Source: Streptomyces sp. Ru72
GTDB lineage: Bacteria; Actinomycetota; Actinomycetes; Streptomycetales; Streptomycetaceae
Direction of reading: 5' to 3'
DNA: 64,000 bases
Assembly: GCF_002920635.1 (NCBI RefSeq)
Contig: NZ_PQSR01000005.1
Coordinates: forward strand, 87,908 to 151,907
The translations under genes were made by a program, and so were the position numbers. Numbering within the stretch: position 1 is the stretch's first letter; the number at the start of each line of letters is the position of its first letter. Positions 8,939 to 18,448 of this stretch are shown here, piece after piece. The notes under the pieces were generated by a model. It ran no database searches. It was given only the letters and a program-made list of their open reading frames with translations, and was not told where the DNA came from.

Positions 8939-10789
8939 TTATCCCAGGGCACGACCCCCCAGATGCCGCGCCGCGAAGTCCAGCTCCAGCCGGACCTGCT
9001 TGATCCGCTCGTCGACCACGAGTGAGCCGTGCCCCGCGTCGTACCGGTACACCTCGTGCACCGCACCTCGCGCGGCGAGCCGGTTCACATAGTTCTCGAC
9101 CTGGCGGATCGGGCAGCGCGGGTCGTTCACCCCCGCCGAGATGTACACCGGAGCCTTCACCGCATCGACGTACGTCAGCGGCGACGACGCCTCGAACCGC
9201 TCCGGCACCTCCTCCGGCGTGCCGCCGAGCAGCGTCCGGTCCATCGCCTTCAGCGCCTCCATCTCGTCGTGGTACGCCGTGACGTAGTCCGCGACCGGTA
9301 CCGCCGCGATCCCGATCGTCCACAGCTCGGGCTGGGTGCCCAGCCCGAGCAGCGTCAGGTAGCCGCCCCACGAGCCGCCCGTCAGCACCAGCCGCTCCGG
9401 GTCCGCCAGCCCGGACGACACCGCCCACTCCCGGACCGCCGCGATGTCCTCCAGCTCGATCAGCCCCACCCGGTGCTTGAGCGCGTCCGTCCACTCGCGC
9501 CCGTACCCGGTCGAACCCCGGTAGTTGACCCGCACCACCGCGTACCCGTGGTCCACCCAGGCCGCCGGCCCCGCGGCGAACGAGTCACTGTCGTGCCAGG
9601 TCGGGCCGCCGTGGATGTCGAACACCGTCGGCAGCGGGCCTGAAGCACCCGCCGGCCTCTGCACCAGCGCGTGGATGCGGCCACCCGGTCCATCGACCCA
9701 CACGTCCTCCACCGGCACCGACCCGGGCGCCCTGATACCGGGCGGATCCAGCACCACCCTGCCCGAGGTGGACCGGACGACCGGGGGCTCGGCCGCGGAC
9801 GACCACAGGTACTCCACGGTCCCGTCGGGCCGTGCCGTCGCCCCGGACACCGTGCCGGGCGGTGTCGGCACCCGCACCAGCTCTCGTGTGGCCAGGTCGT
9901 AGCGGAACAGCTCGCTGCGGGCCTCGAATCCGTGCACGATCAGCAGCGCGGAGCCGTCCGGATACCATTCCGCGGCCACGTCACCGGGCAGGTCCAGCTG
10001 CAGGTCCGTCTCCTCGCCGGAGGCGACGTCCCACACCAGCGGCTCCCACCGGCCGCGCCGCTGGTGCCCGATGAGCAGTCGGGTGTCCCCGTCGACCGGT
10101 GCGAAGCCCAGGACCTCGAGGCCCAGCTCCACCGTGCCGTCCTTGGTGTCGTCCAGCTCCGCCACCGTCGAACCGTCCGGCCGCAGCACGCGCAGCGCCG
10201 AGTGCATCGCGTCACCGTGCTCGGTGTGCTCGATCGCGATCAGCGAACCGTCATGGGAGAGGTCGCCCACCCCGGCCGACTCGCGGTGCCGGTAGATCTC
10301 CACCGGGTCCCGGCCGGCCCGCACGAGATGGATCGTGGAACCGTCCTGGTCGGTCGAGCGGCCCACGACCGCCGTCCGCCCGTCCCGTCCGATCGCGAGC
10401 CCCGCCGGATACGACGGCTCGAGTCCGGGAGCCGCGGGCTCGTCGGGCCCGGAACCCGCACCGGAGGCTCCGGGCACGAACCGCTGGCGTCTCCAGATCC
10501 CGAACTCGTCACCGTCCGTGTCGTCGAACCACCAGATCCACTCGCCGTCCGGCGAGAGCACGCCCTCAGTCGTGCCGTTCGCCCGGTTCGTGACCTGGCG
10601 CTGCTCGCCCGTGACGCGGTCCCAGGCGTACAGCTCGTACGTCCCCGTCGCGTTCGAGACGAACAGTGAGCGGTGCGGCGCGTCCTCCGCCCAGTCCGGC
10701 AGTGACACCCGCGGCGCCCGGAAGCGCTTCTCCCAGTCCGGCATGTCCCCGCCGCGCTCGGGCGAGGTGGACCCGTTGCTCTCAGTCAT
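8939..10789 (-). CDS. S9 family peptidase (prolyl oligopeptidase type)
   Basis: 616 residues, no signal peptide, so cytoplasmic. The first 350 residues hold WD40/beta-propeller-like repeats (for example SPDGEWIWWFDDTDGDEFGIW read in two parts); the C-terminal alpha/beta hydrolase domain carries the catalytic triad S473 (GGSWGGY), D556 (NDPRCP) and H587 (GHGSLV). Such enzymes hydrolyse short peptides or acyl-peptides. ATG at 10789 is preceded by a stretch without homology and fits the family. Likely read with the SURF1 gene. Confidence 0.93.
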   Translation of the reverse strand: MTESNGSTSPERGGDMPDWEKRFRAPRVSLPDWAEDAPHRSLFVSNATGTYELYAWDRVTGEQRQVTNRANGTTEGVLSPDGEWIWWFDDTDGDEFGIWRRQRFVPGASGAGSGPDEPAAPGLEPSYPAGLAIGRDGRTAVVGRSTDQDGSTIHLVRAGRDPVEIYRHRESAGVGDLSHDGSLIAIEHTEHGDAMHSALRVLRPDGSTVAELDDTKDGTVELGLEVLGFAPVDGDTRLLIGHQRRGRWEPLVWDVASGEETDLQLDLPGDVAAEWYPDGSALLIVHGFEARSELFRYDLATRELVRVPTPPGTVSGATARPDGTVEYLWSSAAEPPVVRSTSGRVVLDPPGIRAPGSVPVEDVWVDGPGGRIHALVQRPAGASGPLPTVFDIHGGPTWHDSDSFAAGPAAWVDHGYAVVRVNYRGSTGYGREWTDALKHRVGLIELEDIAAVREWAVSSGLADPERLVLTGGSWGGYLTLLGLGTQPELWTIGIAAVPVADYVTAYHDEMEALKAMDRTLLGGTPEEVPERFEASSPLTYVDAVKAPVYISAGVNDPRCPIRQVENYVNRLAARGAVHEVYRYDAGHGSLVVDERIKQVRLELDFAARHLGGRALG

Positions 10790-10920
10790 GGCCCCCATAG
10801 TGCCTGGCCGGGCCGACTTCCCGCGGGCGAGGCCCACGGCCTGTGGACAACTCACCCGCAGCCGAGGTCCGGAGCCTGTGGACAACCCGGCTCGACCCTC
10901 TGGCACGCACGCGGGCGGTG
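10790..10920. promoter_or_regulatory. two DnaA-box-like sites
   Basis: TGTGGACAA, the reverse complement of the Streptomyces DnaA box TTGTCCACA, occurs at 10842-10850 and 10877-10885, 35 bp apart, in the gap between two minus-strand genes. Binding by DnaA is inferred from the match only. Confidence 0.5.
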
Positions 10921-13098
10921 TCAGGCCCCGGCCGGCTCCCGGCGCCTGCGCCCCAGCAGGTCCGCGAGACCGCGCCGCGTCGCCGCCAGGACCACTCGGT
11001 CCTCCGCGCGCAGGACGTAGGTGGGCGGCACGTCCCAGACCAGGCCCGAGGCGCGGTCGGGCGTGCGCGTCTCCGGGTCCGGCGTCTGGCCGCGTTCCTC
11101 CGGCGCCGCGGTGTCCAGGGCGAGCACCCGCCACGCCCCGGCGCGGAACGCCTGGGCGACCGTTTTCCCCTCCAGCTGCGGATGCCCGGCCACGTCCACG
11201 GCGGCGAACAGCAGCACCCGCCGCTCCACCGGGATCGCCCCCAGGATCTGCCGGCCCAGCATGGCCCCGGCGAACGCGGGCGCGGCCAGGTGGGACACGC
11301 TGCGGCTGCGCGTCTGTGCGTGCGGGTGCGCGGCGCGCAGAGTGCGGTAGACGGCGGTCGCGAAGTCGTCGTCGTACAGGCGCAGGACGACCCGCAGGTC
11401 GGGCCGTACCGAACGGGCGTACAGGACGGCCTCGAGGTTCGTCGTGTCGGAGCTGGTGAGGGCGAGCAATGCGTGCGCCCGGTGGATCTTGGCGGCTTCC
11501 AGCACGCCTTCCTGGGTGACGTCCCCGAGCACGACCGGCACCCGTAGCCGCCGGGCCGTCGCGAGGCCGCGCGCCTCCGGGTCGCCCTCCACGCACACCA
11601 CCGGGATCTTCAGCTCCCGCAGCCGGGTCATGACCCGGGTGCCGATCTTGCCGACGCCGAGCAGCACCACGTGTCCGGACAGCCCGCGCGGCGGTCTGCG
11701 CAGCGCGGTTGTGCTGCGGAAGGTGCCGAGGGCTTCGAGCACGGCCGCCAGCAGCACGGGCAGGAGCAGCAAACCGACCAATGAGGACAGCAGTTGCAGG
11801 ATCTGCCGCCCGACGGGTTCACCGATGGCCGGGTCGTCGATGGCGAACAGGTCCAGCAGCGTCAGGTAGGTGGCGTGCAGCGGGGGTTCGCCGGTGACCG
11901 CCATCGACGCGATCGCGAGCCCGACCACACAGCCCACCAGCCCGGCGACCGACCAGCGCAGCCGCCGCGAGAACAGCGAGCCGAGCGGTACGACACTGCG
12001 CCCGGCGGGCAGCGCCGGGCCGCTGTACGAGACGGTCTCCAGGACGATGGTGCCGCGTCCGGTGGCCTCCGCCACCGTGCTTTCGTCTGGCAGGAGTCGG
12101 GGACCCTGCTCGCCGTCGGAACCGTCGGAACCGTCGGCCCCGGCAGGGTCGTTGCCCGTCGCGGACAGCAACGCCAGCGTGCACAGCCCGGGGTCGGCGA
12201 CCTGCCCCGGCCGTGGCGGCGGCCGCTCGACGGCCCGCAGCATCAGCCCGTCGGTCTGCACCACCTTGGTGGTGCCGGCGACGGCGGTCGCGGCCAGGGC
12301 GGGCGCGGCGGTGTCGGCGTCGGACAGCACGGTCGTGGACGCGTCGAACGCCTCGGCGTCCCCGGTCCCGCCGGACGCCAGAGCCGCCGCCTGATCGAGG
12401 AGTGCCTCGATGTGCTGCCCGAGCCGCCGGTTGTACAGGCGCAGGACGAGCCGCAGCCGCGGGTTGAGGCGGCGGGCGGTGAGCGCGGCGCGGATGTTGG
12501 TCTCGTCGTCGTCATAGACGAGCGCCAGTGCCGCCGCCCGGTTCACGCCGGCCTCCGCGAGTACGGCCTCGGACGCCTCGGGGGCCTCGATCATTCGTAC
12601 GGAACCGGCGGGTTCGGTGCTGTGGCCGCCGCCTGGTCCGCTGGTGCGTCCGTCTGCGCCGTTGCCGTTCCCGTTGCCGCTGCCGTTGCCCGCCGCGCGC
12701 GTGACCGCGGCGGAGACCCGGTCGAGCAGCGTGGAGGAGCGGGCACGGCCCACCACCGGCTGCCTGGCGACCCGGACGGCGGGCGGGACGACGAGCGTCA
12801 CCTGCTCGCCGTACACCCCGCGCAACTCGGCGGCCAGCCGGTGCGCGAGCCCGTCGTCCCCGCACACCACCATGTGCGGGACGCCGTCACCCGACCCGTT
12901 CTGCTGCGGAACCCCTGCCCCCACGAGGAGAAAGACTGCCGTATCGGGGGTGCTGGTTCCACAGAGGCCGGTGAGGCAACGGGCCTCGTCCGCACGGGTG
13001 ACGGTGACAACGGTGAAGAGCGGGGCTGCCGCCCTTGAGTCATACTCGTGGTGAGTTCGACCGGCGTCCTCGACCGCGCCTGCGGGACGAGCCGTCAC
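10921..13098 (-). CDS. Membrane protein with two NAD-binding (TrkA-N/RCK) domains, CASTOR/POLLUX-like
   Basis: 725 residues. An N-terminal divergent Rossmann-like unit (about 25-300; with LALVYDDDETNIRAALTARRLNPRLRLVLRLYNRRLGQHIEALL in pieces) is followed by membrane spans around 383-403 and 435-460, then a clear TrkA-N domain with GHVVLLGVGKIGTRVM (about 475-490) and a C-terminal RCK-like segment. Proteins of this type gate potassium or other ion fluxes; the pore helix TVGYG of classic channels was not seen. Low-complexity Gly/Asn repeats lie between the halves. GTG at 13098 faces the aquaporin gene with 29 bases between. Confidence 0.78.
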   Translation of the reverse strand: MTARPAGAVEDAGRTHHEYDSRAAAPLFTVVTVTRADEARCLTGLCGTSTPDTAVFLLVGAGVPQQNGSGDGVPHMVVCGDDGLAHRLAAELRGVYGEQVTLVVPPAVRVARQPVVGRARSSTLLDRVSAAVTRAAGNGSGNGNGNGADGRTSGPGGGHSTEPAGSVRMIEAPEASEAVLAEAGVNRAAALALVYDDDETNIRAALTARRLNPRLRLVLRLYNRRLGQHIEALLDQAAALASGGTGDAEAFDASTTVLSDADTAAPALAATAVAGTTKVVQTDGLMLRAVERPPPRPGQVADPGLCTLALLSATGNDPAGADGSDGSDGEQGPRLLPDESTVAEATGRGTIVLETVSYSGPALPAGRSVVPLGSLFSRRLRWSVAGLVGCVVGLAIASMAVTGEPPLHATYLTLLDLFAIDDPAIGEPVGRQILQLLSSLVGLLLLPVLLAAVLEALGTFRSTTALRRPPRGLSGHVVLLGVGKIGTRVMTRLRELKIPVVCVEGDPEARGLATARRLRVPVVLGDVTQEGVLEAAKIHRAHALLALTSSDTTNLEAVLYARSVRPDLRVVLRLYDDDFATAVYRTLRAAHPHAQTRSRSVSHLAAPAFAGAMLGRQILGAIPVERRVLLFAAVDVAGHPQLEGKTVAQAFRAGAWRVLALDTAAPEERGQTPDPETRTPDRASGLVWDVPPTYVLRAEDRVVLAATRRGLADLLGRRRREPAGA

Positions 13099-13127
13099 CG
13101 GCCTGACCAGTCCCTGAGGGGGCCATC

Positions 13128-14075
13128 ATGGCTGTGGAAATCCCGCCCTTGATCAGACCCTCCCGCCTCAGGCGTCGAGGGGGCCTGCTGGGCGAATGCC
13201 TCGCGGAGTTCCTGGGGACGCTCGTCCTCATCGCGTTCGGATGCGGTTCGGTCGCCGTGGCCGTCGCCGCGCTGCCGGGATCCGGCCGTACCGCGGGACC
13301 CACCACCTTCTTCCTGAGCTCCGGCGACTGGCTCCTGATCACCTGGGGCTGGGGCCTGGCCGTGACGTTCGGCATCTACGTCGCGGGCGGCGTCAGCGGC
13401 GCCCACATCAATCCGGCGGTCACGCTGGCGTTCGCGGTGCGCCGCCGGTTCCCCTGGGCCCGGGTGGTCCCGTACTGGTTCGCACAGCTGGCCGGCGCGT
13501 TCGTCGGGGCGGCGCTCGTGTACGCCGTCTACCACGACGCGATCAACACCTTCGACCACGCCATGACGGGGCCGAAGACGAACGGGCACACGCTCGCCAC
13601 CTTCTCCATCTTCGGTACGTTCCCCGCACCGTTCTTCCACGGCGGCACCTGGGGCCCGCTCGTGGACCAGATCGTCGGTACGGCCTTCCTGGTCATGTTC
13701 GTCGTGGCGGTCGTCGACCTGCGCAACACGGGGGTACGGGCCAACCTCGGACCCTTCGTGATCGGCCTCGCGGTCGCAGCCATCGGCATGTCGTACGGCG
13801 CGAACGCCGGATACGCCATCAACCCCGCCCGGGACTTCGGACCGCGCCTGTTCACCTGGCTGGCGGGCTGGCAGAGCCTCGCGCTCCCCGGCACGCTGCG
13901 CGGCTCCTTCAGCGACTACTGGTGGATCCCGATCGTCGGCCCACTCGTCGGCGGCGTGGTCGGGGTCCTGGTCTACGACCTGTTCATCGGTGACATCCTG
14001 CACATCCGGGCACAGCGTGCCGAGACGCCGGAACCGGGCCGGACCCGTCCGGTGGACACCACGGACGAGGAGTGA
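13128..14075 (+). CDS. Aquaporin / glycerol facilitator (MIP family)
   Basis: 315 residues, six membrane spans and two half-helices bearing NPA motifs: HINPAV (95-97) and NPARD (232-236). The Asp after the second NPAR is typical of glycerol-conducting GlpF-type members; the first loop is long. N-terminal Arg-rich 17 residues and an acidic C-terminal tail are cytoplasmic. No glycerol kinase gene is adjacent, so water, glycerol or another small solute are all possible. Divergent from the RCK-type membrane protein with a very short shared promoter region, which hints at joint control in osmotic response. Confidence 0.93.
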   Translation: MAVEIPPLIRPSRLRRRGGLLGECLAEFLGTLVLIAFGCGSVAVAVAALPGSGRTAGPTTFFLSSGDWLLITWGWGLAVTFGIYVAGGVSGAHINPAVTLAFAVRRRFPWARVVPYWFAQLAGAFVGAALVYAVYHDAINTFDHAMTGPKTNGHTLATFSIFGTFPAPFFHGGTWGPLVDQIVGTAFLVMFVVAVVDLRNTGVRANLGPFVIGLAVAAIGMSYGANAGYAINPARDFGPRLFTWLAGWQSLALPGTLRGSFSDYWWIPIVGPLVGGVVGVLVYDLFIGDILHIRAQRAETPEPGRTRPVDTTDEE

Positions 14076-14090
14076 CCGGCGGCAGGCGCC

Positions 14091-14160
14091 GAGCCGATGG
14101 CCGGCCCGGCGCCTGAGCCGATGACCGGCCCGGCCACTGAACCGATCCACCGGGCCCGGC
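14091..14160. repeat. imperfect 24-bp tandem repeat
   Basis: Two close copies (14091-14114 and 14115-14138, starting GAGCCGATG.CCGGCCCGG) and a decayed third copy fill the gap between the aquaporin stop and the phosphatase stop. Position between convergent genes suggests neutral slippage. Confidence 0.7.
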
Positions 14161-14163
14161 ACC

Positions 14164-16296
14164 TCACGGCGCGCGCAGCAGGAGAACGGCGATGTCGTCC
14201 GTGTGCCGGCCGGTGGGCCAGGCGTGGCGGACCAGGCCGTCGATCATGTCCTCCAGCGCATGGTCGCGGACGTCGGCCAGATACCGCGCCAGGGCGTCGG
14301 TGGCCCGGCCGGTGTCGGTGCCGGGGACTTCCACGAGGCCGTCGGTGTAGAAGGCCAGCAGGGCGTCCGCCGGGAGCGGCACGCGGGTGACGGGGTACGG
14401 GAAGTCGACGTCGACGCCGAGCAGCGGCCCGGGCTCCACCTCCAGCAGGCCGACCTCGCGAGAGCCGTCGCACAGCAGCGGCGGGACGTGGCCGGCGGTG
14501 GCGAGGGCGATCTCCCGGCCGGCCAGGTCGAGCTGTGCGTAGAGGCAGGAGACGAGCAGGCCGGAGTTCAGGTCGCCGAGGAGCCGGTTGGTGCAGGCCA
14601 GGACCTGGTCCGGGGGTGCGCCGGCGGTGGCGTGGGCGTGGATGGCGGTCCGCACCTGGCCCATGAGGGCGGCCGCGGCGATGCTGTGGCCCTCGACGTC
14701 GCCGATGACGGCGGCCGCGGTGGTGGCGTCGAGGCGCAGCAGGTCGTAGAAGTCGCCGCCGACCTCGACGCCGCGGCTCGCGGGCAGGTAGCGGGCGGCC
14801 ACGTCGAGTCCGGCCACGGTCGGCAGGGCGCGCGGCAGGAGCGCCTGCTGGAGGTCGTGCGCGAGGCCGTGCTGGGCGTCGTACAGCCGGGCGCGGTCCA
14901 GGGCCTGCGCGATCAGCCCGGCCAGTGAGGTCAGGACGGCCCGCTCGTCGGCGGAGAAGGTGTGGGGTCGGACGTAGGAGAGGACGCAGCAGCCCACCGG
15001 CCGTCCCGTGATCACGAGGGGGAGGAAGGCCCAGGCCTGTTTGCCGCTCAGCAGGGGTGCATCGGGGTAGCTGCGGGCCAGCTCGGCGGGGCCGGTGAAG
15101 AACGCGGGGGTGCCGGTGGCGAGGACCTGCCCGGCGGGGGAGAGGTCGGTGTCCAGCATGAGCCCGTCGAGGCGGTCGACGACCTCGGGCGGGTAGCCGA
15201 ACGAGCCGAGGATCTTCAGACGGCCGGCGTCGGCGGCCGACAGCACCAGGCCCTGGGCGCGGAAGGCGGGCAGGATCTGGTCCGCGATCAGGTCGAACAG
15301 GTCGCGCACGCTCACCGTCTCGGTGAGCGCGGCGGCCAGATGGACGAGCTGGTACAGACGGCCGGTCGGGGTCATCATGACCGGCCGGGGAGGGGTGCTC
15401 GGCGCGGGCTGCTCCCCGGCAGGGGTGATGCGGACGCTGATGCCGCTGGTGTCCGGGTACAGCTCGAAGTTCAGCCACTGGTCCGGTGGGCGCAGGGCGG
15501 TGAAGGACAGAGGGGCGCGGCTGACCACGGCCGTGCGGTAGTGGTCCTCGATCACGGGGTCGTCCATCCACGGCAGCGACTGCCAGGGCCGGGTTCCCAG
15601 CAGTCGGCCGCCGTCGCGGCCGAGCAGGCGGGCGGCGGTCGTGGTGATGAAGGTGATCCTGCCCTCGAGATCCAGGGCCAGGGCGCCCTCGGGGAGGCGT
15701 TCGGCGTAGTCGACGGCGGCGAGGTCGGCGTGGGCGGGGTGGCGCGGGGCGTCGAGGGGGACGAGGCGCGGCTGCTCGGGAAGCGTGGGCGGGCGTGCGG
15801 CCTGGTCCAGGAGATGGGCCAGACGGCGGGCGCTGGAGGTGATGTGGTGGCGTTCGCGGGAGGTGGGCCTCCGGGCGTGGTCGGCGGGCCACATCAGCAC
15901 CAGCCCGCCCCAGCAGCGGCGCATTCCGGTCACGGCGTGCGCGGCGAGCGGGAATCTGTAGGGCAGGACCGCGGCGACACGCGGGTACCGGCGGGCCATG
16001 TCGCTCTGGTCCGCGACCCACACCAGCCGTTCCTCGCGGATCGCGTCGGCGAGCGGGACGGGAGCGCTGAGCGACAGCCGCCGCCATGGGGCGGTGAACT
16101 CCAGAGGCATGCCGCATATGGCCACCAGCCGCAGCACCGGCTCCGCCTCCTCGATCAGGTAGACACCGCCGACGGAGGCTCCGGTGCGGCGCACCGTCGT
16201 GGCCAGAACCGTGTCGAGGGCATCGTCAGGTCCGTCGGGGGCATCTGCCGGCGCCGGAACCGTGCCCTCCGGCTCATCGCCGCCGCCCATGGGCAT
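14164..16296 (-). CDS. SpoIIE/RsbU-type PP2C protein phosphatase with GAF and PAS domains
   Basis: About 710 residues. Domain order: GAF (about 20-170), PAS-like segment (EGALALDLEGRITFITTTAARLLGRD, near 205-230, read in parts), second GAF (about 320-470), then a PP2C/SpoIIE domain with EVGGDFYDLL, GDVEGHSIAAAALMGQVR and HTDDIAVLLLR. These phosphatases usually reactivate anti-anti-sigma factors in partner-switching pathways. No anti-anti-sigma or RsbW-type kinase gene is nearby. Start uncertain: ATG 16296 begins normal coding bias; ATGs at 16434 and 16446 are also in frame. Confidence 0.85.
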   Translation of the reverse strand: MPMGGGDEPEGTVPAPADAPDGPDDALDTVLATTVRRTGASVGGVYLIEEAEPVLRLVAICGMPLEFTAPWRRLSLSAPVPLADAIREERLVWVADQSDMARRYPRVAAVLPYRFPLAAHAVTGMRRCWGGLVLMWPADHARRPTSRERHHITSSARRLAHLLDQAARPPTLPEQPRLVPLDAPRHPAHADLAAVDYAERLPEGALALDLEGRITFITTTAARLLGRDGGRLLGTRPWQSLPWMDDPVIEDHYRTAVVSRAPLSFTALRPPDQWLNFELYPDTSGISVRITPAGEQPAPSTPPRPVMMTPTGRLYQLVHLAAALTETVSVRDLFDLIADQILPAFRAQGLVLSAADAGRLKILGSFGYPPEVVDRLDGLMLDTDLSPAGQVLATGTPAFFTGPAELARSYPDAPLLSGKQAWAFLPLVITGRPVGCCVLSYVRPHTFSADERAVLTSLAGLIAQALDRARLYDAQHGLAHDLQQALLPRALPTVAGLDVAARYLPASRGVEVGGDFYDLLRLDATTAAAVIGDVEGHSIAAAALMGQVRTAIHAHATAGAPPDQVLACTNRLLGDLNSGLLVSCLYAQLDLAGREIALATAGHVPPLLCDGSREVGLLEVEPGPLLGVDVDFPYPVTRVPLPADALLAFYTDGLVEVPGTDTGRATDALARYLADVRDHALEDMIDGLVRHAWPTGRHTDDIAVLLLRAP

Positions 16297-16691
16297 AATC
16301 CGGACAATACGCCCATCTGAGGTCACTGACACCGCAAGCGTCGCCGCTCGGGCGGACTGCCGGACCGTCCTCGCCCCCCCCGGGACGGCAGGTGCCCGGT
16401 GGCCGGAAGGTTGAAGATCATGCCGGTCGGCCATCGTCGATTTCACCCAAAGTTATGGGCGATTAGGATGGATTTATGAGACTGGATCCCATCTGAGGCA
16501 GGTGCCACCTGCGGGTGGTGATCCGGGGACGCCGTACACAAGCCCAGCCGGAGTCGCCATGAACTCCAACCGAGCCGTCGGCACCGCCCCCGGCTGCCGA
16601 CACCTACACGGTCATGACCTTCCGTGACGGGCGGGCAGTCCCCTGGCGGGGCCGGGCAATCCCTCGGCGCGAGCGAGCCGTATATACCGGT
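16297..16691. other. divergent promoter region, phosphatase and ECF sigma gene
   Basis: Holds a 7-bp hairpin (GTCGGCA/TGCCGAC, 16577-16601). A TATATA box at about 16680-16685 lies directly before the proposed ATG 16692 of the sigma gene, so that message may be nearly leaderless. In-frame ATG at 16614 is the alternative start. Confidence 0.4.
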
Positions 16692-17279
16692 ATGCAGAGG
16701 TTCCGGTTCCCCGTGGGCCGTCTCCCGGACGAAGCTCTGCTCTCCGGGCTGGCCACCGGCGATCCGGAGCTCGCGGTCACCTTCGTACGCAGGTTCCAGC
16801 ACAAGGTCTTCGGCGTCGCCGTCGCCGTCACCGGGGACCCGCAGCTGGCCGAGGACATCGCCCAGCAGACGTTCGAACGGGCGTGGCGCCATGCGCAGAT
16901 CTACGACTCCCGCCGGGGTTCGGTGACGACCTGGCTGACCACCATCGCCCACAACCTCGCCATCGACGCCGTCCGGTCCCGGCGGCCGGAGCCGCTGGCA
17001 CCCGACGACCTCGAGGCCGTCCTGGGCGTCGTCAGCGAGACGCCCGAGCAGTACGCCCTGGCCGACGAGGCGTCCTCGCGGCTGCGGGCCGCGGTGGCAC
17101 GGCTCCCGCGCGAGCAGGGCCGTGCACTGGTGATGGCGGGTATCTACGGCATGACCGCCCAGCAGATCGCCGACTGGGAGCACATCCCGCTGGGCACCGC
17201 AAAGACACGCATCAGGACGGCGATGGGCAAGTTGCGCACCACCCTCGCCCCTCCCCAGGGGAGCGACCATGCCCGGTGA
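16692..17279 (+). CDS. ECF-type RNA polymerase sigma factor
   Basis: 195 residues from ATG 16692. Region 2 (about 20-95) includes AEDIAQQTFERAW and RGSVTTWLTTIAHNLAIDAVR; region 4 (about 135-185) has LPREQGRALVMAGIYGMTAQQIADWEHIPLGTAKTRIR in its helix-turn-helix. Residues 1-26 of the longer reading frame (from 16614) lack homology. The stop overlaps the zinc-finger anti-sigma gene by 11 bases, so this is a classic coupled sigma/anti-sigma pair. Signal unknown. Confidence 0.9.
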   Translation: MQRFRFPVGRLPDEALLSGLATGDPELAVTFVRRFQHKVFGVAVAVTGDPQLAEDIAQQTFERAWRHAQIYDSRRGSVTTWLTTIAHNLAIDAVRSRRPEPLAPDDLEAVLGVVSETPEQYALADEASSRLRAAVARLPREQGRALVMAGIYGMTAQQIADWEHIPLGTAKTRIRTAMGKLRTTLAPPQGSDHAR

Positions 17280-18135
17280 CGTGGCCTGTGAGCAGCTGCG
17301 GGAGATCGGCCCCGAGCTGGCTCTCGGCGTGCTTCCCGGCCGGGAACGCGCCGGGGCGGTCGCCCATCTGGACCGGTGCGCCGACTGCCGGGAGTACGTC
17401 GCGCAGCTCACCCTCGTCGGCGACCGGCTGATCGGGCTGCTGCCGTGCGGTGAGCCGCCGGTCGGGTTCGAGACCCGGGTCGCGCAGGCGCTGACGCGCA
17501 GCGCACAGGGGCAGGGTGCGCAGGCAGAGGACGGGCGGGCCCGGGGTGCGCACGTCGGGGGTGCGCCGCGGGTCGAGTGCGTGCGGACGAACGGCGCGCA
17601 GGCGCAGGGCACGCCGGCGCACGAAGGGCGTTCGCGCGCCCATGAGACAGGCATCCCGCGGCAGGGCCGGCGCGGTCGCCGGGTACGGCTGCGGGCCGCC
17701 TCCGCCGCGGCCGCCCTCGCCCTGGCCTTCGGGTTCGGCGGCTGGGCGGTCGGCACGGCGATCGAGGAGCTCACGGCCGGACCCTCGAGCCCCGCCGGGG
17801 CACCGACGGGCATGCTGAGGGCCGCACTGGTCTCGGCCCGGGCTTTCGGGAAGTCGGCGGGCGAGATCTATGCCCACCCCGGGCCCGGGGGCTGGCTCTA
17901 CATGTCCGTCGATCTGGCCGACGCCGGGACGCCGTACGACGGCAAGGTCTCCTGTCTGCTGGTGCGGCACGACGGCAGCACGGTCCGCGTCGGTGAGTTG
18001 ACCCTGCACAAGGGCTACGGCTACTGGGCCGGCCCCGCCCCCGTCGATGCCTCGACCCTGGCGGGCGCCCGGCTGACGGCGCCCGACGGGACGGTCCTGG
18101 CCACGGCTCAGTTCGGCGCCTCCGGTCTGGCGTAG
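17269..18135 (+). CDS. Zinc-finger anti-sigma factor, single-pass membrane protein
   Basis: 288 residues. N-terminal zinc-binding anti-sigma domain with H33, C37 and C40 (HLDRCADC) plus C7, a hydrophilic linker (about 75-138), one membrane span (about 140-162) and an extracytoplasmic C-terminal domain (about 165-288) of the RskA C-terminal type with PYDGKVSCLLVRHDG. It should bind the upstream ECF sigma factor and release it on an extracytoplasmic or redox signal. The linker is unusually Gly/Ala/Arg-rich and looks recently expanded, with repeated GAQAQG-like words. Confidence 0.9.
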   Translation: MPGDVACEQLREIGPELALGVLPGRERAGAVAHLDRCADCREYVAQLTLVGDRLIGLLPCGEPPVGFETRVAQALTRSAQGQGAQAEDGRARGAHVGGAPRVECVRTNGAQAQGTPAHEGRSRAHETGIPRQGRRGRRVRLRAASAAAALALAFGFGGWAVGTAIEELTAGPSSPAGAPTGMLRAALVSARAFGKSAGEIYAHPGPGGWLYMSVDLADAGTPYDGKVSCLLVRHDGSTVRVGELTLHKGYGYWAGPAPVDASTLAGARLTAPDGTVLATAQFGASGLA

Positions 18136-18167
18136 GGCGGGCGCCTCACGGGCGGGTGCCGTGCCGG

Positions 18168-18323
18168 TAGTGCGTCCCGTGCGCTCTGCCGGGTCGTGCG
18201 CCCTGCGGGCTCTGCCGGGTCGTGCGCCCTGCGGGCTCTGCCGGGTCGTGCGCCCTGCGGGCTCTGCCCGGTCGTGCGCCCCGCGGGCCCTGCCCGGTCG
18301 GCGCCCTCCCCGGTCGTACGCAA
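18168..18323. repeat. 26-bp tandem repeat array
   Basis: Period-26 units starting TCGTGCGCCCTGCGGGCTCT at 18194, 18220, 18246 and 18272, with decayed flanking copies from about 18168 and to about 18320. Copies 18194-18245 are identical. No spacers, so this is a minisatellite and not a CRISPR array. It lies after the anti-sigma gene stop. Confidence 0.9.
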
Positions 18324-18448
18324 GCCCTGATTCACCCCAAAGAGTGAACAAGTGGATGGATGTCCGGGCTGCCCCCCTTCGGTGCGGTGTCCTGAGGCAC
18401 GCATGCCGTGCCCGGACCGGCGCAGAGGGGAAGAAGAGGGGGAAGCGT

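Noticed and set aside
16614..16691. N-terminal extension of the ECF sigma factor
   Set aside because: No homology and a promoter-like TATATA box inside it; start placed at 16692.
18168..18323. CRISPR-like array
   Set aside because: Units are adjacent without spacers and no cas genes are near.
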